Assembly: GCA_039111635.1 (NCBI GenBank)
Contig: JBCAQO010000005.1
Location: forward strand, 1,736,001 to 1,800,000
Direction of reading: 5' to 3'
Length of the DNA stretch: 64,000 nt
Source: Heterobasidion occidentale
Taxonomy: Eukaryota > Basidiomycota > Agaricomycetes > Russulales > Bondarzewiaceae
This document shows, in pieces, positions 59,376 through 64,000 of the stretch (position 1 is its first letter; every line of letters begins with the position of its first letter). The position numbers and the translations under genes were made by a program. The notes beneath the pieces were generated by a model, which ran no database searches, had not been told where the DNA came from, and was given only the letters and a program-made list of their open reading frames with translations.

Positions 59376-60132
59376 ATGTGGAGCCAGAACTAGAAGACAG
59401 TGGATTTAGGAGGGTCCTATAGAGTATATGCTTCGTCAACTGACCTAAAGACATGTGAGCGGCCGCTGTGGTGTGTGAATGATTACTGTAGAGCAAATAG
59501 ATAATTGTCACTATATGCGGGTGTTCGCTAGCTTTATAGCAGTTTGCGAGACGCCCGTGGGGTGACTTTGATGTGGTTCTCCACCCGAAATCACTCTCAT
59601 GACTCGACACGCAACTCTCGAAGACTGAAGCGACTGTCCAAGTGGATACGTTCCATCGAACAGTTTCAACAGGACATCAGACTCATGCACAGCTTTAGTG
59701 CTATTGGCGACGAACTAGTACTGCTAGAGTTTGGAATATATCAGAGTATTTTCAATCGAGATAGAGAAACAAACATTACACAGATGAAAGTTGACACGTT
59801 ATATCTCTAACGCTATTGTTTTGGGAGGAGATCGTGTGATGACTGGACATTGTGACTCTCCAAATGACAGGCCTTTTTTGGGTGACTCCTTAAATAGCAG
59901 TGACGCTGTTGTATCGCAGCGCCATCCAAACAGCGAAGTCCGTGATGTAGTGCACATCGTGATCATACATAACGTTCATGGTCGCGCTTCGTTTCATCAT
60001 AGTACTTACAGCATCCTAATCCTATCCAAAGACAAAACATCAGAAATCTTCTAGCATCAAGGATGTTGACATACTGACGTTTATGAGTCATCAAGCGGAA
60101 TGGTCCACTGATACAGACTAACCTTGCCCCAC
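59376..60132. other. Intergenic region
   Basis: About 760 bp. Short frames only; it holds the promoter of the DUF6535-like gene and the 3' flank of the oxygenase gene. Confidence 0.45.
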
Positions 60133-61532
60133 TCAAGCTACGGGAATCTCAGTATGTTCTGTACCCCTACTTGCCCACCAAGACTCCGGGCCCTTCATAC
60201 CTGATGTCAGATATGATGCGTTGTCAAAGAAAGCAAACTGGCCAACCTTGAAGCTATTTAATACCATAAGATTGTTCCGTCTGGCATACCAGTCGGCCGC
60301 GGTCTGAGGTTTCAAGTTAGGATTTTCCTTCCAGTCAGCTGTCTGAGCCGCATGCTGTGCAATCTTTGCGCTTTCGTTGACCAAGGGAGCAAGTATGCAG
60401 TTGTCGTTTGGCCGCGTAAAGTACCCAAGTGACCATCTAACAAGACTGGCCTGTTCCTTGGGAGGATTCCTAGACGGAGGGCCAAGGATGTGAGGTCTGG
60501 AATCGACGAAGTGATGATGATGATAGACTGACACGACACGATGCTGATTAGACCGCAAAATTCCACCACTCCATATCGCCATAGCGTCTCCGAGGTTGCA
60601 GATTATGTAGCCAGGTACAGGCTGCATTGAAATGATAAGGTCTCCTAAGTAAGCAGAATATAGGTCGACAACATACAACTGACCTCACCTTCACATATAA
60701 CCATTCACTGGATCCGGGGGGCAAAACCTGCAGCCCTCCGAGACGAGGGTGAAGAATAGTCTGGAAGCAAGGGTCAGCGCACCCAAGTGCAAGGTACTGA
60801 GCGGAGAACCATACCATAGACCCAAAGTCAGTGTGCACGCCGAGACTCAACTTGTGTGCAGGCACTTCGGGTCGAGGAAGACACCTGATGCACCGTATCT
60901 CCGAACGACTGATGTTGTCGCCCGTATGGTTCTGAACAAGTCTACCCGCAGGCAGGCCGAGTTTGTCATCGAAGGTGTTGAAAGCAGTGAAGCAAAGATC
61001 CAGGGATTTCAGCAAGTAGGGCTTGAGTGGGACTCTATGGTGAGGTCATTGACGGTGTGCGGATATGACCGAAGAATGCGTTTAGGCCAAGCAAGGATGT
61101 CATCCTTGGCGATATCCATGAATTCTATATTGTCAGGAGAGCCAGTTTCGTCAGTAGCCCAACGGCCGTTTCGCTTATGCCTGAGAGAGAGAGATTAATA
61201 GTAAAAAGCCAGGCATATGATAGTGTCTCGTACCCCTCAGATTTGATCTTCTCTTCCAATGGCAGTTCAAGAGTCTTCGTGCTCAGCTCATACATGTCCT
61301 CAACTTCTTTGTCCATGTCATGATTCTTCGTGCTGTTGAATGAAGATTGATGAACATGATCCACACCTACGATCAAAATATATACGCACTACCAGAAACC
61401 CAGCTCGGTAGCAGCTTTCCAGAGCTTATCAATCTCGTCCTGGTCGCCCGCCTTTATGAGCGCGTAGTCAATGACCAGCAGAGGGGCGACTGGAATGTCG
61501 TCAGGAAAAGGAGGTGCCGTTGTCTCAGACAT
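60133..61532 (-). CDS. Isopenicillin N synthase-like 2OG-Fe(II) oxygenase, copy 2
   Basis: The ATG at 61532 gives MSETTAPPFPDDIPVAPLLV and ends the first exon at ELGFW. Later exons carry MDKEVEDMYELSTKTLELPL, FDDKLGLPAGRLVQN, RCLPRPEVPAHKLSLGVH and HTDFGSMVW (iron HxD). LHPRLGGLQVLPPGSSEW, PVPGYIICNLGDAMAIWSGG and SNQHRVV (second iron His) follow. ASLVRWSLGYFTRPND, ENPNLKPQTAADWYARR and a last exon GPESWWASRGTEHTE complete it, stopping at 60133. It is collinear with copy 1 at 1315-2713, sharing intron places and the last-exon junction. It is a non-haem iron oxygenase of unknown substrate; no adjacent biosynthetic genes are visible. Confidence 0.88.
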
Positions 61533-62669
61533 GATGATCGGGGAAGGAGTACAACTACGAGTGTTAACTCCACGCCGCCTTATAATACACCGAAATGCAT
61601 TCGCAATAAGAGCAAGCACATGATCGCATGACCTTCGTCCGGAGCATTACATGGTCTCGCGGAGCTTCATACATTCAGTTCCGCGTAACTTCGTAAGTTC
61701 CTAGCGAAGGAGGACCCACAAACAAAGACGAACATCTGTTAAGGAAGACTGAATATCCCACAGGAAGGCTTGCAGTCAGATTCTATATGTACACCAGAAA
61801 CACACGCTCACTCACCGTGAAACAACTCATTCTGCACGTAGTCTCGGCATCATTGATAATCAAATGCTTGGTACAAGGTTCCAGCGGCACTCAGTGGTTA
61901 CAGCCGAGCACTGAGAGAGATAGGAGTTTCCAAATGGTCTCCAAAGAATACAGGGTCGCGTCAGGTCGAGTCTCGAAAGCATGAGGGACGATGGTCAATA
62001 GGTATTCATGGCTTCCATAGAAGGTTTGCCCTGGACAGCTCTAATGACTTGCCTATGCCAGCAAGGTCGACGGCAGCTCCCTGACAAGAGTTATCCGAGA
62101 GTATGGGGATATGAACTCAAATATAGAATCTCAGATCACTCACGTCTGTATGCCGGTCACTATCCAAACAGCGTCTTCGCTGGTCTTCTTGAACGCATAT
62201 GTTTTTCGTCCCGCTTCGAACGCGGGCTGACCGATAAGATGTATCAAAAGCGCATCTCGTCACGGTTTGCGCGCGTACGCCGACCACAGATTGGCATCAG
62301 ATCAGAGGTCTGGACGAAATCGCGTTGTCAACCATATGATGATCATATAACGTCGTGAGTTGAACGTACAATTAGAAGCATGATTAGACTAATACCCCAG
62401 AAAAATAGATTCGTATCTCACTGAAGCAGAAGACGTTGAACGCATCTCGTTGAAGCGTTGCACGCTGTATCGCTGCTGTATCGCTTTCCAAGAGGTGGTC
62501 CCGACTCCTAAAGGGTCGCGAGAAAGGTGTGACTGCTAGTGACGTTATTGACCTCGCCGTGACCGGGGGAACCAGAAACCGCCCCGTCCAGCTCTTCCTC
62601 CCGACCACCAGGGAGAGGTTTCATAGTCTGTCTTCCCTCGTACGGAATGCTATAAAGCCATTAGCAACG
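61533..62669. other. Divergent intergenic region
   Basis: About 1.1 kb between the oxygenase and amidase starts. The plus-strand frame at 62008-62358 has no recognisable domain. Confidence 0.45.
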
Positions 62670-63880
62670 ATGGCATCCACATACCCACGTTTGAGAATAG
62701 CAGTTGTCCAGTTCGCCCCACGAGTCAGTACTTAGCGCATTCGATCGGATCCCAACTGGTCGAGAATGTCGACGCGTGCGCCCCATACGTTTTCAGATAG
62801 GACATGTCGAGGAAAATATTGCACGGGCCCATGCGATATGCGCCAAGTGAGCTCTTGAATCGAGCTTTTCTGTGACGGAGCTGATTGCGTCGTCGTTTTA
62901 GTATACAACCTCGTTCGCTCGATCTTCTGGTCCTTCCGGAAATGATCTTCAGCGGTCTGTACACTTCGTCTTGCGGAACAATACAGGCGTTGAGCTGCGG
63001 TGCACTCATCCCCAGGATATGTTTTTCGCGACGCTGCTTCGATATCGCCTTTCTTGGAGCATCCCCACACCGGACCCACCTCGAGATTCTGTGCTGAGAT
63101 GGCAGAAAAGCTGCACTGCTATGTTGTCGCTGGCTACCCAGAACGCTTAGAACAGAGTGAGATCACGAAGAGAAGCGATTCCGATGGTCATATCATCGAC
63201 GCGATCGGTGCCAACAGTGCTGTCGTACACGGCCCTGACGGTAAACGAATCGGTGGCTATCGTAAAACAAACTTGTTTGAGACGGATCAAACATGGGCCA
63301 AACCAGGTTCATCCCGAAGCTCTGACTGTGAGATTGAGACTTATGCTTGCTCGCGGTTCGTAGGCACCGGGTTCGTGACCTTCAACCTCCCTGCCCCACT
63401 CACACCGTGAGTCTTGGAATATGCATGGACCTCAACCCACAACCCCCCGCTGTTTGGACGCTTGAAGACGGTCCATACGAGATCGCGGACTACTGCCGGG
63501 CGAATGGCACCGATTTGCTGATCTTGCTCAATGCCTGGCTGGATTCCGGCGTTGACGAGGACACAGCTGAAGACTGGCATACTCTCAACTACTGGGCCTC
63601 CCGTTTGCGGCCTCTCTGGGCGCATACCGGAGACGGTGGGAATCAATCTCCCCACCATCGAACCCAGACGTACCGTCGCCATTGTGTGCAATAGATGCGG
63701 AGAGGAGAACGGTACGAGCTGCGCTATCGCATTCGTCTACGTACTACTAACAGTGCATGGAAAGGCAAGAAATTCGCAGGGAGTTCCGCGCTTTTTGCAT
63801 TGTACCAAGGTCGAGGCAGGCCTATTCTACTGCAAGTGATGGAGCGAACTCAAGAAGGAGTCGGAAATTGGACGGTGTGA
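62670..63880 (+). CDS. NTA1: Protein N-terminal amidase (Nta1-like), with apparent frame breaks
   Basis: This nitrilase-fold enzyme deamidates N-terminal Asn and Gln and so feeds proteins to the N-degron pathway. The ATG at 62670 gives MASTYPRLRIAVVQFAPR; spliced exons continue IGHVEENIARAHAICAK, then LVLPEMIFSGYVF with the catalytic Glu. VVAGYPERLEQSEI, VHGPDGKRIGGYRKTNLFET with the catalytic Lys and TGFVTFNLPAPLTP follow. VSLGICMDLNPQ has the catalytic Cys, and NAWLDSGVDEDTAEDWHTLN, AIVCNRCGEENG and FAGSSALFALYQGRGRP end at NWTV (63880). Two frame changes are required: one base seems lost at about 63406, where the frame hits TGA before VSLGIC, and another near 63620 after RPLWA. The family triad is intact. 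Confidence 0.85.
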
Positions 63881-64000
63881 GGAGATCGGAGATAGAGTGA
63901 TGTTGTATATTTGCACCCTGTGAACAATTTCTTAACCTTACTTCTATGCCTAACTTCTTGTGCGGCTGACGTGCTAGCAAAGATATATCAGGCGGTCATC

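Overview
This window is nuclear DNA from a basidiomycete fungus, most likely a mushroom-forming Agaricomycete. The genes lie on both strands and are broken by many 45-70 bp introns. Several encode lineage-typical products: a DUF6535-type membrane protein, an Agaricomycete multi-pass membrane protein, Kre9/Knh1-like small secreted proteins and a DUF2235 hydrolase. Housekeeping proteins are of fungal type. All gene models were spliced by eye from conserved protein motifs and GT/AG sites, so outer limits are firmer than internal exon limits.

Layout. 1-12.6 kb holds the 3' end of a Ser/Thr-Pro-rich protein with a KEN box, an isopenicillin-N-synthase-like 2OG-Fe(II) oxygenase, a cyclopropane-fatty-acid-synthase-like methyltransferase and a long Rif1-like chromosome protein. 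13.5-23 kb holds two tandem secreted Kre9-like proteins, an emopamil-binding-type sterol isomerase, SGF29 of the SAGA complex, a C2H2 zinc-finger protein and a SNIP1/Pml1 FHA splicing factor. 24-29.3 kb holds the DUF2235 hydrolase and a Ste7/Fuz7-type MAP kinase kinase.

The 29.6-33 kb interval is a nest of mobile DNA. It contains a decayed copy of the 5' end of the neighbouring transporter gene, a foldback element with about 170-bp inverted arms enclosing pieces of two unrelated genes, and an element with 34-bp terminal repeats flanked by TAA. A tRNA-derived SINE-like sequence lies inside the last of these. Two further small inverted-repeat elements lie at 23.3-23.8 kb (very rich in CAATTG) and 54.2-54.9 kb (flanked by TA).

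33-46.2 kb holds an MCT-type MFS transporter, APC2, an Hst2-type sirtuin, a secreted class-3 lipase and AMP deaminase. Each of these shows at least one apparent lesion (missing splice acceptor, stop codon or single-base frame change). The sirtuin shows four and AMP deaminase several. This is either local decay or uncorrected sequencing indels. The N-terminal amidase gene at 62.7-63.9 kb shows two similar frame changes, while the genes traced before 33 kb read cleanly.

47-64 kb holds a small secreted protein, a remarkable array of about 15 short hairpins (48.8-49.3 kb), the SNF1-kinase beta subunit, the two membrane proteins, a second 2OG-Fe(II) oxygenase that is a paralogue of the one near the left end, and protein N-terminal amidase. 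No rRNA, functional tRNA, CRISPR array or bacterial-type operon was seen. The genes look like independent eukaryotic transcription units, not a single pathway.
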